DNA from: Muribaculaceae bacterium
GTDB taxonomy: Bacteria > Bacteroidota > Bacteroidia > Bacteroidales > Muribaculaceae
Assembly (NCBI GenBank): GCA_016287065.1
Contig: JAEEVB010000138.1
Span: forward strand, 1-6,290
Direction of reading: 5' to 3'
Length of the DNA: 6,290 nucleotides
Shown here one piece after another: positions 6,131 to 6,290 of the stretch. Numbering within the stretch: position 1 is the first letter of the stretch; every line of letters starts with the position of its first letter. Position numbers and translations under genes: made by a program. The notes under the pieces are model-generated. The model saw only the letters and a list, made by a program, of their open reading frames with translations, did no database searches and was not told the origin of the DNA.

Positions 6131-6290
6131 TTTTCGGATTGATGGATAAACCCAAATCGGTCATTAGGCCGAAAAGGTTTGTTATTTAATCTTTTTTTGC
6201 CATAACAGTTTTCTTTTGGCATCTTGTTTCCGCCGACATCTTACCATAGCCCGCTATGCTTGCGCTGTCAGCCCCACAATCTGCACAAAA
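6131..6290. other. Unassigned intergenic block with several small inverted repeats, running off the right edge
   Basis: No convincing gene lies here. The left half has nested complementary arms: TTTTCGG (6131-6137) with CCGAAAA (6169-6175), and, as a competing fold, AAACC (6148-6152) with GGTTT (6176-6180) enclosing TCGG (6157-6160) and CCGA (6169-6172). The right half is less AT-rich than the glgB promoter zone and contains CATAGC-CC-GCTATG (6245-6258), a perfect 6-bp hairpin. A minus-strand frame is open from the right edge for 34 codons down to TAA at 6188-6186 and could be the end of an upstream gene, but its translation resembles nothing I know. A dispersed Bacteroidales intergenic repeat is another possibility. 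Confidence 0.35.

Noticed and set aside
6186..6290. 34-codon minus-strand frame open from the right edge to TAA at 6188-6186
   Set aside because: Too short and unlike any known protein end; kept only as a possibility within the unassigned block, not as a gene.

Overview
The window reads as a chromosomal segment of a Bacteroidales bacterium, something like Muribaculaceae, Prevotella or Bacteroides. Three things point there. The intergenic regions carry the Bacteroidetes -7 promoter element TAnnTTTG rather than an E. coli-type -10. The start codons have A/T-rich leaders without a clear Shine-Dalgarno sequence. The protein types also fit: a eukaryote-like GH13_8 glycogen branching enzyme, a secreted YARHG-domain protein and a short SSB beginning MSVNKVILLGNVG. 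The genus cannot be fixed from this stretch.

Layout from left to right. Positions 1-1198 (minus) hold most of a THUMP-domain class I SAM-dependent RNA methyltransferase of the RlmL/YpsC type; its C-terminus lies beyond the left edge. An AT-rich divergent promoter region (1199-1402) separates it from a plus-strand pair: a secreted protein of unknown function with a C-terminal YARHG domain (1403-2569) and, 27 nt later, a stand-alone LUD-domain protein (2597-3235). A separate promoter then drives ssb (3339-3728, plus). The ssb gene converges on glgB (3874-6009, minus). Their 145-nt gap holds a perfect 14-bp hairpin and three tandem TTTAGGG-like heptamers. The right end (6010-6290) has no convincing gene. 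It holds the glgB promoter and leader, then a block of small inverted repeats of unknown nature.

These genes do not form one pathway. The methyltransferase (ribosome modification) and ssb (DNA replication and repair) are housekeeping, glgB is glycogen storage, and the YARHG/LUD pair is a probable two-gene transcription unit without a known joint role. I see no mobile element, CRISPR array, tRNA, rRNA or defence system. The points most worth a second look are the SSB tail, which lacks the acidic ending with terminal Phe; the roughly 42-residue histone-like Lys/Pro/Ala tail on GlgB; the heptamer repeats beside the terminator; and the unassigned block at the right edge.
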